Positions 21,967 through 30,953 of a stretch of 39,258 bases of DNA are shown here, piece after piece. Within the stretch, counting starts at the first letter, position 1; every line of letters begins with the position of its first letter. The stretch lies in the NCBI GenBank assembly GCA_937916405.1, contig CALFUF010000111.1:1-39258 (forward strand). Reading direction: 5' to 3'. The notes beneath the pieces were generated by a model. The model saw nothing but the letters and a program-made list of their open reading frames with translations, was not told the DNA's origin and ran no database searches. Source of the DNA: an uncultured Prevotella sp. GTDB taxonomy: Bacteria; Bacteroidota; Bacteroidia; Bacteroidales; Bacteroidaceae. A program made the translations under genes and the position numbers.

Positions 21967-24150
21967 TTACTTGGCATGACTGTTTTCTGTAGCTGTCAGA
22001 CCTAATTGAGACATCCGATATACGAAGTTGTTGAATTTCGTATATGGTGGTAATTGTCCGACGAATTCCTCTACGGCATAGCGACTTGCCTCAGTCAAAT
22101 ACATGAAGAGCGTATCTTTATGCTCCTCATCCAGCATCGCCTCCACTTCTTTCAATGCTTTCTGGTCGACATCTTTCCATGTGCGGTTCGCACGTGTAAC
22201 CATTAGGTTAACAGTTGCCATATTCAGTAGGGCAGGGGCTATAGAGTTCTCGTCCAAATTCGGATACTCAATGATGGCAATCTCCTCAGGAAGAATATCT
22301 GGGCAGAGATTCTTGATGCCATTTGCCATAATGAACTTGCTGTCTTCGGCAAGGAAGTCTTCATCGTATGTCAAACGACGAACCTGTAAACCGATGGATA
22401 TCCAATAGTTCTCTAACTCTTGCGCCAAGAAACTCTTACCATTACCTGAGTCTGTAGAAATAAGGTTCAGTACGTTCTGCTGTCCTTCCTTAAACTTCGG
22501 TAATAGTGCCTTGCTCAACTGACGGAGAGACATGTCGGCAATCGTCTTGTTAAAGCGACGATAGCGCAGGTTGCTCTCTTTCGGATAACAGCCCATGACA
22601 GGAATCTTGGTGATTCTCTCAGAACGCATACGATCACGGAGGGTGCGATCAAGCAATTCGATGATGAAGAACCAAAGAGCAGTCAACATAAAGGTCAACA
22701 GGAAGGCTCCTAACAAAATCATCAAGCGGTTGGTGGGCTGGGCATTCAACGGGAACATGGGTGGATTTAGCACACGTAAAGTTGCTGTTGACATCTGGAG
22801 GTTCTTCTGGCGCAAACGAGCTGCATTCAATGCTTTCAGCATTTCCATATAATTACCTTCCACGAAACCGATATGGCGTGATTTCCGGTCTAAAGTGGCA
22901 CCAATAGGCGAGTAGAACAGGTATTGGCGATCCAAGTTCTGTTTCATGATGTCGGTTGCGGACATCTCAGCTCTTGCCTTTTCAAGAAGTAAAACTTGTT
23001 CTAGCCATCTGTTAATCATATCCTTAGCCTTGACTCCCGTCTCTGTGCTATAGGTTCCTGCCTCAATCTCTTGGGTTAGGTCTCTTACACTATTGGTAGT
23101 TGCTGTTAACTCCCGTTGCGCCTTTTGCATTTCCTCTTGAGCCTCGTTGTTGAGGTCACCACCTTCGCCACCCATGAGGCGAAGGTTGGAAATACGGGAC
23201 TGTAAACGGGAAATATCCTTAATCTTGTCCGTAAATTGCTTGTTGGCACGGATTACACGGGCACGGTCGCCTAACTGACGCTCCAGATAGTCCATCAAAG
23301 CCTTGGAAGTTGTATAGTCCATCAGCTGCTGGTTACGGAAGTTCTGCTGCTGTGCCTCCAAAATGGATAATTGTTTTGTTTGTTCACCATAATTGATAAT
23401 ACGTTTAGAGATGTTATAGCGAATTAAATCATCCTCTGCTCCTGTTAGAATACGGTATAGACGAGCCACTTCCCGTTCAAAGAACTTAATGACATTATTG
23501 GTTTCTCCAAAGCGGAGTTGTTGATAGTGGCGAGCGAAAACCTCATTCAGAATATCCAATGTATTATATGCAACACCAGCATCGTTAGCGGAATAGCCAA
23601 TATCAATGATGTCACTTTTTTGCAATTGCATTACTTTCAGTCTTGACGTAATATTGTTAATGCCAAAATAAGGATGATAGTTTAACAATCCAAAGAGGTA
23701 GTTTGCCTGGTTGGGTTTCTCGTAAGCTTTCAAATTCGCGTATGTTGCCGATTCACTATTATGGTTTATCAATGCCTTGATATCAGCAGGGACAGAGGCA
23801 TTCAACTGACGGAAATGCTCGGCAGAGATGTAGTTGTTGTCCTTATTGGGGTTACCATACATCATACAGCGAGCAAACAAACGTAAAGAAACCTCCCGAA
23901 TGGTGTTTTCCGTCGTAATAATCAGCATCAAGTTGGTAATGTTGGTCTGTGGGTTACCTCCAGCAACACCAGTTCCGCCTTCGATGTTGTAGCCTGTAAT
24001 CATACCCGTATAGATGGTGGTATTGGTATCGTAGATGCGTTCCATGTTGCGGGTTAAGAACCATGCCACTACTAATGCAATCAATGGCAAGATAACCAGA
24101 TACCAACGAATCTTATATAAAAACCGAACGATATATCTAAATAAATCCAT
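21967..24150 (-). CDS. Wzc/GumC-like chain-length and export protein
   Basis: A 727-residue polysaccharide co-polymerase. Helix 1 is at about 15-33, a long periplasmic part with coiled coil runs to about 475, helix 2 is ILLGAFLLTFMLTALWFF, and a cytoplasmic P-loop domain follows. Walker A is STDSGNGKSF near 565-574. The Walker B-like stretch is IAIIEYPNL, where active tyrosine kinases have IIDTPP. The C-terminus lacks a tyrosine cluster, so kinase activity is doubtful. It probably sets chain length and couples the polymerase to the TolC-like outer membrane protein encoded 11 bp upstream in the operon. Confidence 0.87.
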   Translation of the reverse strand: MDLFRYIVRFLYKIRWYLVILPLIALVVAWFLTRNMERIYDTNTTIYTGMITGYNIEGGTGVAGGNPQTNITNLMLIITTENTIREVSLRLFARCMMYGNPNKDNNYISAEHFRQLNASVPADIKALINHNSESATYANLKAYEKPNQANYLFGLLNYHPYFGINNITSRLKVMQLQKSDIIDIGYSANDAGVAYNTLDILNEVFARHYQQLRFGETNNVIKFFEREVARLYRILTGAEDDLIRYNISKRIINYGEQTKQLSILEAQQQNFRNQQLMDYTTSKALMDYLERQLGDRARVIRANKQFTDKIKDISRLQSRISNLRLMGGEGGDLNNEAQEEMQKAQRELTATTNSVRDLTQEIEAGTYSTETGVKAKDMINRWLEQVLLLEKARAEMSATDIMKQNLDRQYLFYSPIGATLDRKSRHIGFVEGNYMEMLKALNAARLRQKNLQMSTATLRVLNPPMFPLNAQPTNRLMILLGAFLLTFMLTALWFFIIELLDRTLRDRMRSERITKIPVMGCYPKESNLRYRRFNKTIADMSLRQLSKALLPKFKEGQQNVLNLISTDSGNGKSFLAQELENYWISIGLQVRRLTYDEDFLAEDSKFIMANGIKNLCPDILPEEIAIIEYPNLDENSIAPALLNMATVNLMVTRANRTWKDVDQKALKEVEAMLDEEHKDTLFMYLTEASRYAVEEFVGQLPPYTKFNNFVYRMSQLGLTATENSHAK

Positions 24151-24161
24151 AGTTTTCTGAT

Positions 24162-25202
24162 TTAACGTTTTCTACTACTTTTCTCGTATGCTCTCGCAGC
24201 CTTTGCAGATTTTGCAGCCTCTTTTGCCGCAGCTCTATCAGATTTAGCCTTTGCTTCCTTCTCTGCTTTTTCTAATTGCTGATAACGTTTTTCGTCAGCC
24301 TTAGACTCTTTCTCAATACGCTTTTCCAACGCTTTGTTCTCACGACGAATCTGTTTTTCTGACTTGTGTATGGTACCATCCAAAGTGACTTCTGTGGTAG
24401 CATTGGTAATAATCGGCGTACGGGAGATGATTTCCAACGTGAGAATATCTTGGATGATAGTCGTTTGTAATGTTTGGTAGGATTGAACTACACTTAACTC
24501 ATGCATTTTTGTCCATGCATAGTCCTCAATATCCATATTGCCCTGATGAAAATCCTCCTGGTTTAAGGTACCTGCACCTTGATAGGCAGCAGCTCCTTCA
24601 CTGGCGGTCTTTAGGGTTACCAGATTATTGGTGATTTTTGCGTATAACGTACTAATCTGAAGTTTTAAGTCATCAAACTTCATATCTTTTTCTAACCGGG
24701 CTTTATCAGCTTTCAAGCGCATACGCTTAACAGAGGGAGCCCAGTCTAAAATGTCTTCTAATGGCAAATTAATATTGACACCAACATTCCAATAAGACTG
24801 CTCCGTACCATTCTTGGACTCGAAGATAGGTACAAAATTCATAGTTCCAGTCTGGTTGTTGGTCATCTGACCATACACATCCGTCTTGCCATAGCTATAA
24901 CTGGCATGAGCACGAACGTATGAGAAAATATGACGCTTTTGTTGTGCCACTTCAGCCTTGGCAAGCTGATCTGCCTTCTCTAAAGACAATATTTGTGGAT
25001 TCTGCTTGGCATTCTCAAAAAGTACCGACAATGGTGGCAAATGGAAAGAGGAGAAATTCAGTGTGCTTTCCTCACTGGAATCAAAGAATCCTGCACTGAT
25101 ACCACTTTCATCTAACGACTGGGCGTAAGTTGCGGTATTTAAGCCCATCGCAGCTATCAGAAGTAGTAAATGTCTTTTTTTGTTCATTTTATTTGAATTC
25201 AT
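24162..25202 (-). CDS. TolC-like outer membrane protein with charged tail
   Basis: A signal peptide precedes AYAQ-like cleavage (ATYAQ near residues 24-28). If ATG at 25187 is the start, five residues are lost, giving a more typical MNKKRHLLLL peptide. The LPPLSVLFENAKQNPQILSL segment and the following helices match the first half of TolC-family proteins. The protein has 346 residues, short against the usual 430-480, and seems to hold about one of the two repeats. The last 80 residues are almost only Lys, Glu, Ala and Arg (for example EKRIEKESKADEKRYQQLEK), a long coiled helix. It probably forms or supports the outer membrane exit for the polysaccharide. Confidence 0.75.
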   Translation of the reverse strand: MNSNKMNKKRHLLLLIAAMGLNTATYAQSLDESGISAGFFDSSEESTLNFSSFHLPPLSVLFENAKQNPQILSLEKADQLAKAEVAQQKRHIFSYVRAHASYSYGKTDVYGQMTNNQTGTMNFVPIFESKNGTEQSYWNVGVNINLPLEDILDWAPSVKRMRLKADKARLEKDMKFDDLKLQISTLYAKITNNLVTLKTASEGAAAYQGAGTLNQEDFHQGNMDIEDYAWTKMHELSVVQSYQTLQTTIIQDILTLEIISRTPIITNATTEVTLDGTIHKSEKQIRRENKALEKRIEKESKADEKRYQQLEKAEKEAKAKSDRAAAKEAAKSAKAARAYEKSSRKR

Positions 25203-25213
25203 TCAAAGTCGTT

Positions 25214-26416
25214 TTATACGTTTTCTTTCTGCACAAAGGCAAAGAGGGTACGGAAGATAATCTTCATGTCCAACATGAAATTGTAGGTCTGTCCGTAGGT
25301 GATATCCAACTGCTTGCGCTCCTCGGCAGACATGTTGCCACCCTTGCCACGCTCCTCGACTTGCCAGAGTCCTGTGAGTCCGGCAGGAGCCATGAAACGG
25401 TCGATACTACTGTCAGCGGTCAATCTTTCAGCCTCGTAGAGTGGGAGAGGACGGTTGCCGACAATAGACATGTCACCTTTGAGGATGTTAAAGAGCTGTG
25501 GAAGCTCGTCAATACTGTATTTGCGGATGAATTTGCCCACTTTGGTGATACGTGGATCATTCTCAATCTTCACAAAGGCATTGTTGATTTCCTCCACTTT
25601 CTGTCTGTTGAAATCACTCTCTGCCACTACAAAATCATCACCAATCAGCATGATTTCCTCATCGCTGATCATCATCTCTGACTCCACGCCCATATCCAGC
25701 ATGTCTTGCTCTGCCTCAGCACCAAGGGGGGCGGTAATGGTCTTGTGCTCATCTTCCTCTTCTTTTTCCGCATATTGATTGTTGGTCTTACTTAACTCCA
25801 ACAAACGATCTTCCGCATCCATATACATGCTGCGGAATTTCAAGAAATCGAAAATGGTGTAATTAGTGCCTACGCGTTTGGACTTAAATAATACAGGTCC
25901 CTTGCTCTCCAACTTGATGGCTATCGCCGTCAAAATGAATATCGGAGATAAGATGATGATGGCAAGTCCAGAGAAGAAGATGTCGAATAGGCGCTTCCAA
26001 ACAGGAATCTTAAATTTCAGAATCTTGTATTTGGGCTCCTCATCGTCAAAAAGGATGTTCTCACGATCGGAGATGAACTGAATCTTCTTGTTCAATGCCG
26101 TTACAGAAGCGTCTTTGTTTATCGTGTCATTAACACCGCACTTCATGTAAATCTTTCGTTCCTCTTCGGTCATTTGGTCGGTCAGAAGAATGATATAGAC
26201 ATTATGGCATTTCTTGCGTAGATAGGTGATTGCCGTGATGTCCTCGCTATAGACATTACGGTCAAAGAAGACAATAAAATGCTCATTGGAAACGTGTGGG
26301 GTGCAAACCTGCGCAGCATCCTTATAGGCATTCGTCATACGGACTAATTGTCCTGGAATATATTTGAGCCTTTCTTGTGTTTTCGGATTGTTACCTAAGT
26401 AAACAACACCTATCAT
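25214..26416 (-). CDS. Initiating sugar transferase with N-terminal receiver-like domain
   Basis: The C-terminal part is a bacterial sugar transferase: VWKRLFDIFFSGLAIIILSP (139-158) with one membrane segment, FLKFRSMYMDAE (191-202), RKYSIDELPQLFNIL (298-312) with the catalytic Asp-Glu, GNRPLPLYEAE, and GLTGLWQV (347-353). It transfers a sugar phosphate to undecaprenyl phosphate, the first step of repeat-unit synthesis. The N-terminal 120 residues resemble a receiver domain with Asp52 (FIVFFDRN), Thr79 (ILLTDQ) and Lys101 (INKDAS), but without the acidic pair after strand 1. An acidic stretch of about 60 residues (215-270) interrupts the catalytic domain. It is preceded by a receiver-only gene, 15 bp away. 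Confidence 0.88.
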   Translation of the reverse strand: MIGVVYLGNNPKTQERLKYIPGQLVRMTNAYKDAAQVCTPHVSNEHFIVFFDRNVYSEDITAITYLRKKCHNVYIILLTDQMTEEERKIYMKCGVNDTINKDASVTALNKKIQFISDRENILFDDEEPKYKILKFKIPVWKRLFDIFFSGLAIIILSPIFILTAIAIKLESKGPVLFKSKRVGTNYTIFDFLKFRSMYMDAEDRLLELSKTNNQYAEKEEEDEHKTITAPLGAEAEQDMLDMGVESEMMISDEEIMLIGDDFVVAESDFNRQKVEEINNAFVKIENDPRITKVGKFIRKYSIDELPQLFNILKGDMSIVGNRPLPLYEAERLTADSSIDRFMAPAGLTGLWQVEERGKGGNMSAEERKQLDITYGQTYNFMLDMKIIFRTLFAFVQKENV

Positions 26417-26431
26417 AATAATAAATATGTA

Positions 26432-26800
26432 TTAGTTGGGAAGAATCTTCTTGACACGGATTTTCAGCTCCATGGGGTTAAATGGCTTGACGATATAATC
26501 GACGGCGCCGATTTCCAACAGGCGAATACGCTCACTGGTGGAGTCCTCACTGGAGAGCATGATTACTGGAATGTGACGGAACAGCTCATTCTGCTTGATC
26601 CACTCCAAGAAATCATCTCCACGCATACCAGGCATACGGATGTCGGAGATAATCAGATCAGGCGTGTTTCCAGCCTGAAGCCATTTTACTCCTTGTAAGC
26701 CATCTGGAAGCCACTGTACGTCGTAGTCGCTCATTAGGTAGATAGAGAGCACCTTTGCAATGGTCTCTTTGTCATCAAGTATTAGTATTTTTTTCTTCAT
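26432..26800 (-). CDS. Stand-alone response regulator receiver (CheY-like)
   Basis: A 122-residue receiver domain with no output domain. The acidic pair is Asp9-Asp10 (LILDDK), the phospho-acceptor is Asp53 (IISDIRMPGM), Ser83 or Ser84 is the switch residue, and Lys105 is in IVKPFNP. All essential positions are present. I start at ATG 26800, which lies 43 bp after a well-formed -7 box; an in-frame ATG further upstream (26896) would precede the promoter. It heads the exopolysaccharide operon, followed by the transferase gene that also carries a receiver-like domain, so it probably signals by protein contact. No histidine kinase is encoded in the window. Confidence 0.9.
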   Translation of the reverse strand: MKKKILILDDKETIAKVLSIYLMSDYDVQWLPDGLQGVKWLQAGNTPDLIISDIRMPGMRGDDFLEWIKQNELFRHIPVIMLSSEDSTSERIRLLEIGAVDYIVKPFNPMELKIRVKKILPN

Positions 26801-26842
26801 ATATGAATAAAACTTAGTTCTCGGTTTTGTAATTCTAATGTG

Positions 26843-26875
26843 CAAAGGTAAAAAATTATTTTTAATTGTAGTCAA
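26843..26875 (-). promoter_or_regulatory. Promoter of the exopolysaccharide operon
   Basis: On the minus strand TTG (26875-26873) is followed after 22 bp by TACCTTTG (26850-26843). It yields a leader of about 40 nt before ATG 26800. The next seven genes are separated by 0-40 bp without another convincing promoter, so it may drive all of them. Confidence 0.65.
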
Positions 26876-26911
26876 ATAATGATAAAAAAATGCCAAAAAA
26901 GGGGAAAAAAG

Positions 26912-26942
26912 TTGCTTTTTAAAAATAATTTAGGGAAATTTG
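26912..26942 (+). promoter_or_regulatory. Possible xylBA promoter
   Basis: TTG (26912-26914) followed after 20 bp by GAAATTTG (26935-26942), which misses the first T of TAnnTTTG. Such a weak box would suit a gene that needs an activator. The match is partial. Confidence 0.35.
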
Positions 26943-26990
26943 GGGTCTAAAACGTCTTATTAATAAAGAACCAATAAATTTTCATGAATT

Positions 26991-28481
26991 ATGGCAAATA
27001 GATATCTATTAGGCTTTGATGTCGGCAGTTCCTCTGTCAAGGCATCCCTCGTGAACGCAGACACTGGTAAATGTGCTGCAAGTGCTTTCTTCCCTGAGAA
27101 AGAAGCTCCAATTATGGCGGTAAAGGCTGGTTGGGCAGAGCAGGATCCCCAAATGTGGTGGGATAACGCAAAACTGAGTTTGAAAAAGATTATGGCTGAG
27201 ACAGGTGCCACTGGTGAGGAGATCAAGGCTATTGGTATTTCCTATCAGATGCATGGTCTGGTCTGTGTTGACAAAGACTTGAAGGCTTTGCGCCCCGCTA
27301 TTATCTGGTGCGACTCCCGTGCTGTTCCTTATGGTGAGAAAGCTTTTAATGATCTTGGCACTGACCTGTGCTTGACTCACTTGTTAAACTCTCCTGGTAA
27401 TTTTACTGCAGCAAAACTTGCCTGGGTGAAGGAAAATGAGCCTGAGACCTATGAGAAGATTTATAAAATCATGTTGCCTGGTGACTATATCGCCATGCGT
27501 CTCTCTGGTGTTGCTAACACCACTGTGAGTGGTCTGTCAGAGGGTATGTTCTGGGATTTCAAGAACAACCAGGTGGCTGATTTCCTGATGAAGTATTATG
27601 GTTTTGACGCTTCTGTTATTGCTGACATCGTTCCTACCTTCGGTGTACAGAGTGAGGTGAGTGCTGAGGCCGCCGCAGAATTGGGGCTGAAAGCTGGTAC
27701 TCCTATCTCTTATCGAGGTGGTGACCAGCCTAACAATGCCTTGTCTTTGAACGTGTTGAATCCTGGTGAGATTGCCGCTACGGCAGGAACTTCTGGTGTG
27801 GTATATGGCGTGCTGGGTGAGGTGAACTATGACAAGCAGAGTCGTGTGAATACTTTCGCTCACGTCAACCATAGTGTCGGCCAGACTCGTTTGGGTGTTT
27901 TGCTTTGCATCAATGGTACGGGTATCTTGAACGCTTGGGTTCACAGGAATATCACTCCAGACGTAAGTTATGCGGATATGAACAATCTTGCCTCTACTGT
28001 GCCCATTGGCAGTGAAGGCGTTACCATCGTTCCGTTCGGAAATGGTGCCGAGCGTGTCCTGGAAAACAAGGAAATCGGATGCTCGATTAATGGTCTGAAC
28101 TTCAATAAACATAACAAGGCGCATCTCGTTCGTGCAGCTCAAGAGGGTATTGTGTTCTCCTTCTGCTATGGTATGGAAATCATGCAGCAGATGGGTATGA
28201 ATATTCAGAAGATTCATGCAGGAAAGGCAAATATGTTCCTGAGTCCTCTGTTCCGCAATACTTTGGCAGGCGTGAGTGGCGCTACTATTGAACTGTATGA
28301 TACTGACGGTTCTGTAGGTGCCGCCAAGGGTGCTGGCATGGGTGCCGGTATCTACAAGGATAATAACGAGGCATTTGCTACCCTTGACAAGTTGCAGGTT
28401 ATAGAACCAGATGAGGCTAATCGCCCTGCCTATCTCTCTGCTTATTCGGCATGGAAAGATGCTTTAAGTAAAAATATTTAA
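26991..28481 (+). CDS. xylB: Xylulokinase
   Basis: A FGGY-family sugar kinase of 496 residues. Domain 1 opens with LLGFDVGSSSVKASLV, the phosphate-binding loop. It has the xylulokinase motif GISYQMHGLVCVD near 82-94, IIWCDSR near 104-110, and the second domain ATP-binding motifs TAGTSGVV and DGSVGAAKGAG near the end. It phosphorylates D-xylulose at O5 with ATP in the cytoplasm. xylA follows after 27 bp on the same strand. Its base composition is clearly richer in G+C than the glycan genes to its left, as expected of core metabolism. ATG 26991 is well supported by the GSSSVK alignment. Confidence 0.95.
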   Translation: MANRYLLGFDVGSSSVKASLVNADTGKCAASAFFPEKEAPIMAVKAGWAEQDPQMWWDNAKLSLKKIMAETGATGEEIKAIGISYQMHGLVCVDKDLKALRPAIIWCDSRAVPYGEKAFNDLGTDLCLTHLLNSPGNFTAAKLAWVKENEPETYEKIYKIMLPGDYIAMRLSGVANTTVSGLSEGMFWDFKNNQVADFLMKYYGFDASVIADIVPTFGVQSEVSAEAAAELGLKAGTPISYRGGDQPNNALSLNVLNPGEIAATAGTSGVVYGVLGEVNYDKQSRVNTFAHVNHSVGQTRLGVLLCINGTGILNAWVHRNITPDVSYADMNNLASTVPIGSEGVTIVPFGNGAERVLENKEIGCSINGLNFNKHNKAHLVRAAQEGIVFSFCYGMEIMQQMGMNIQKIHAGKANMFLSPLFRNTLAGVSGATIELYDTDGSVGAAKGAGMGAGIYKDNNEAFATLDKLQVIEPDEANRPAYLSAYSAWKDALSKNI

Positions 28482-28508
28482 CAAACTGATTTATAAATAA
28501 TTACAATT

Positions 28509-29828
28509 ATGGCAAAAGAATACTTCCCATTTACAGGTAAAATCCCTTTTGAGGGAAAAGACAGTAAAAATGTAATGGCTTTCCACTATTATGATCCAGA
28601 GAAAGTGGTCATGGGAAAGAAGATGAAAGACTGGCTGAAATTCGCTATGGCATGGTGGCACACACTGGGCGGAGCAAGTGCAGATCAGTTTGGTGGTCAG
28701 ACCCGTTCTTATGAGTGGGACAAGGCTGCTGATGCAGTACAGCGAGCTAAGGACAAGATGGATGCTGGTTTTGAGATTATGGATAAGCTTGGTATCGAGT
28801 ACTTCTGCTTCCATGATGTAGACCTCGTAGAAGAGGGTGCTGACGTGGAGGAGTATGAGGCTCGCATGAAAGCTATCACCGATTATGCTCAGGAGAAGAT
28901 GAAGCAGTATCCAAATATCAAGTTGTTGTGGGGTACCGCTAACGTATTTGGTAATAAGCGTTATGCTAATGGCGCCTCTACAAATCCTGATTTTGACGTT
29001 GTTGCACGTGCTATTGTCCAGATAAAGAATGCCATAGACGCTACTATTAAGTTGGGCGGTCAGAATTACGTGTTCTGGGGTGGTCGTGAAGGTTATATGA
29101 GCCTGCTGAATACAGACCAGAAGCGTGAGAAGGAGCATATGGCTCAAATGCTGACCATGGCTCGCGACTATGCTCGTAGCAAAGGCTTTAAGGGTACTTT
29201 CCTGATTGAGCCGAAGCCCATGGAGCCTTCTAAGCACCAGTATGATGTTGACACAGAGACGGTAATCGGTTTCCTCCGTGCTCACAACTTAGATAAGGAC
29301 TTCAAAGTGAATATAGAGGTGAACCATGCTACATTGGCTGGGCATACCTTTGAGCATGAGCTTGCCTGTGCTGTTGATGCCGGTATGCTTGGTAGTATCG
29401 ACGCTAACCGTGGTGATGCTCAGAACGGATGGGATACCGACCAGTTCCCCATTGATAACTATGAGTTAACACAGGCTATGATGGAGATTATCCGTAATGG
29501 TGGTCTGGGTAACGGTGGTACTAATTTCGATGCAAAGATTCGTCGTAACTCTACGGACTTGGAGGATCTCTTCATTGCCCACATAAGTGGTATGGACGCT
29601 ATGGCTCGTGCCTTGGAGAACGCAGCTGCTATTCTTGAGGAGAGTGAGCTCCCCGCTATGAAGAAGGCTCGCTATGCAAGTTTCGATAATGGTATCGGAA
29701 AGGACTTCGAGGATGGCAAACTGACACTGGAACAGGCTTACGAATATGGTAAGAAAGTAGGTGAGCCTAAGCAGACCTCAGGTAAACAGGAGAAGTACGA
29801 GACAATCGTTGCATTGTACGCGAAATAA
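28509..29828 (+). CDS. xylA: Xylose isomerase
   Basis: A 439-residue class II xylose isomerase. Signatures are the FCFHDVDL segment with catalytic His and Asp near 101-104, WGGREGYMSLLNTD near 188-201, the metal ligand Glu in LIEPKPMEPSKHQYD near 230-244, and IDANRGDAQNGWDTDQFP near 296-313. It interconverts D-xylose and D-xylulose and needs divalent metal. From memory, the N-terminus (MAKEYFPFTGKIPFEGKDSK) matches rumen Prevotella enzymes. It is the second gene of xylBA; no transporter or regulator lies next to it. A terminator follows 26 bp after the stop. Confidence 0.97.
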   Translation: MAKEYFPFTGKIPFEGKDSKNVMAFHYYDPEKVVMGKKMKDWLKFAMAWWHTLGGASADQFGGQTRSYEWDKAADAVQRAKDKMDAGFEIMDKLGIEYFCFHDVDLVEEGADVEEYEARMKAITDYAQEKMKQYPNIKLLWGTANVFGNKRYANGASTNPDFDVVARAIVQIKNAIDATIKLGGQNYVFWGGREGYMSLLNTDQKREKEHMAQMLTMARDYARSKGFKGTFLIEPKPMEPSKHQYDVDTETVIGFLRAHNLDKDFKVNIEVNHATLAGHTFEHELACAVDAGMLGSIDANRGDAQNGWDTDQFPIDNYELTQAMMEIIRNGGLGNGGTNFDAKIRRNSTDLEDLFIAHISGMDAMARALENAAAILEESELPAMKKARYASFDNGIGKDFEDGKLTLEQAYEYGKKVGEPKQTSGKQEKYETIVALYAK

Positions 29829-29853
29829 TGAACACACAACTTTACATGTTTGA

Positions 29854-29887
29854 GAGGAGCGGATTGTGAAATTCGCCCTCTTTTTTT
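29854..29887 (+). terminator. Rho-independent terminator after xylA
   Basis: A hairpin with GAGG/CCTC and GCGGATT/AATTCGC arms (one bulged A, loop GTGA) is followed by seven T at 29881-29887. It ends the xylBA transcript and reaches the stop codon of the convergent buk gene. Confidence 0.85.
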
Positions 29888-30953
29888 ATTGATAGACTTT
29901 TACTTCTCGTTTTCCTTGTAATACGGCAAGCGCATTCAAGGCAAGGGCTTCCATCTCATTCTCGCCAGGGAAACAGTAAACAGGGGCAAGAAAACCGATA
30001 CGGCGACGTAACTCACTGACAATATAGTCGCTATGTGCCATTCCACCAGTCAACAGAATCGCATCAATGTCCCCACAAAGGACAGCTGCCTCAGAGGCTA
30101 TCTGTTTAGCGGTATGGTAGAGCATGGCATCCACTAAAAGCTGAGCTTTCTCGTCACCTAATCGGATCCGCTCCAGGATTTCCCGCATATTGTTCGTACC
30201 TAAATGGGCTGTGAGTCCTGCTTGACCGGCTATACGCTTTAATAGTTGTTTCTCCGTGTATTTACCACTGAAACAGAGACGTATCAGGTCGGCAGCAGGA
30301 AGACTGCCTGCACGTTCCGGTGAGAAAGGACCCTCTCCATCCAATGCGTTATTCGCGTCAATGGCACGACCATGTTCATGGGCTGCCACACTGATGCCAC
30401 CTCCTAAATGACAGATAATCAGGTTGAGGTCCTCATACTCCTTGCCGATACCATGGGCAAAACGACGGGCAATAGCGCGCTGGTTGAGGGCATGCCAGAT
30501 ACAGATACGGGGCATCAAAGGGGAACCACTGATACGTGCTAACGGAGATAATTCGTCAACGACTCCCGGATCGGCAATGAAGGCACGGCAATGGGGGATG
30601 GATGAGGCTATCTCATAGGCTATCAGGCATCCTAGATTACAAGCATGACTATGCATCACACAACCGTGAAGTGTGTCGTCTATCATCTTGTTGTTTATCT
30701 CATAAACGCCACCGGCTATGGGCTTCACAAGTCCTCCTCTGCCTATCACCGCATCAAAATCCAAGGGTATATCTGCTTGTTTAAGCTCGTCAAGTATTAA
30801 TTGACGACGGAAATCCTGTTGTTCTGTGACGTTTCCAAAAGGTGCCAACTCCTCTGCCGTATGGGTAATATTACGGAGCAAGATGGGCTTCTCGTCTTCA
30901 TAGACTGCTATCTTAGTAGATGTCGAACCAGGATTAATGATTAAAATCTTCAT
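29886..30953 (-). CDS. buk: Butyrate kinase family protein
   Basis: An acetate/butyrate kinase of about 355 residues. It begins MKILIINPGSTSTKIAVY, the phosphate-1 loop of the ASKHA fold. ICHLGGGISVAAHEHGRAID near 177-196 and LTGGMAHSDYIV near 299-310 are the other nucleotide-site motifs, and the GEGPFSPERAG stretch is typical of Buk rather than AckA. It converts acyl phosphates (butyryl-, or branched-chain acyl phosphates) and ADP to acid and ATP. ATG 30953 overlaps the TGA of ptb in ATGA, which fixes the start. It is the last gene of the operon. Confidence 0.9.
   Translation of the reverse strand: MKILIINPGSTSTKIAVYEDEKPILLRNITHTAEELAPFGNVTEQQDFRRQLILDELKQADIPLDFDAVIGRGGLVKPIAGGVYEINNKMIDDTLHGCVMHSHACNLGCLIAYEIASSIPHCRAFIADPGVVDELSPLARISGSPLMPRICIWHALNQRAIARRFAHGIGKEYEDLNLIICHLGGGISVAAHEHGRAIDANNALDGEGPFSPERAGSLPAADLIRLCFSGKYTEKQLLKRIAGQAGLTAHLGTNNMREILERIRLGDEKAQLLVDAMLYHTAKQIASEAAVLCGDIDAILLTGGMAHSDYIVSELRRRIGFLAPVYCFPGENEMEALALNALAVLQGKREVKVYQ

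Noticed and set aside
25130..25681. 183-codon plus-strand frame opposite the sugar transferase
   Set aside because: It overlaps strongly supported genes on the minus strand and its sequence is the mirror of their codons.
27537..28217. Long minus-strand frame opposite xylB
   Set aside because: It is explained by the codon bias of xylB on the other strand. No start signals or domain were seen.
28491..29285. Long minus-strand frame opposite xylA
   Set aside because: It is antisense to a highly conserved gene with clear family motifs; its own protein has no recognisable features.
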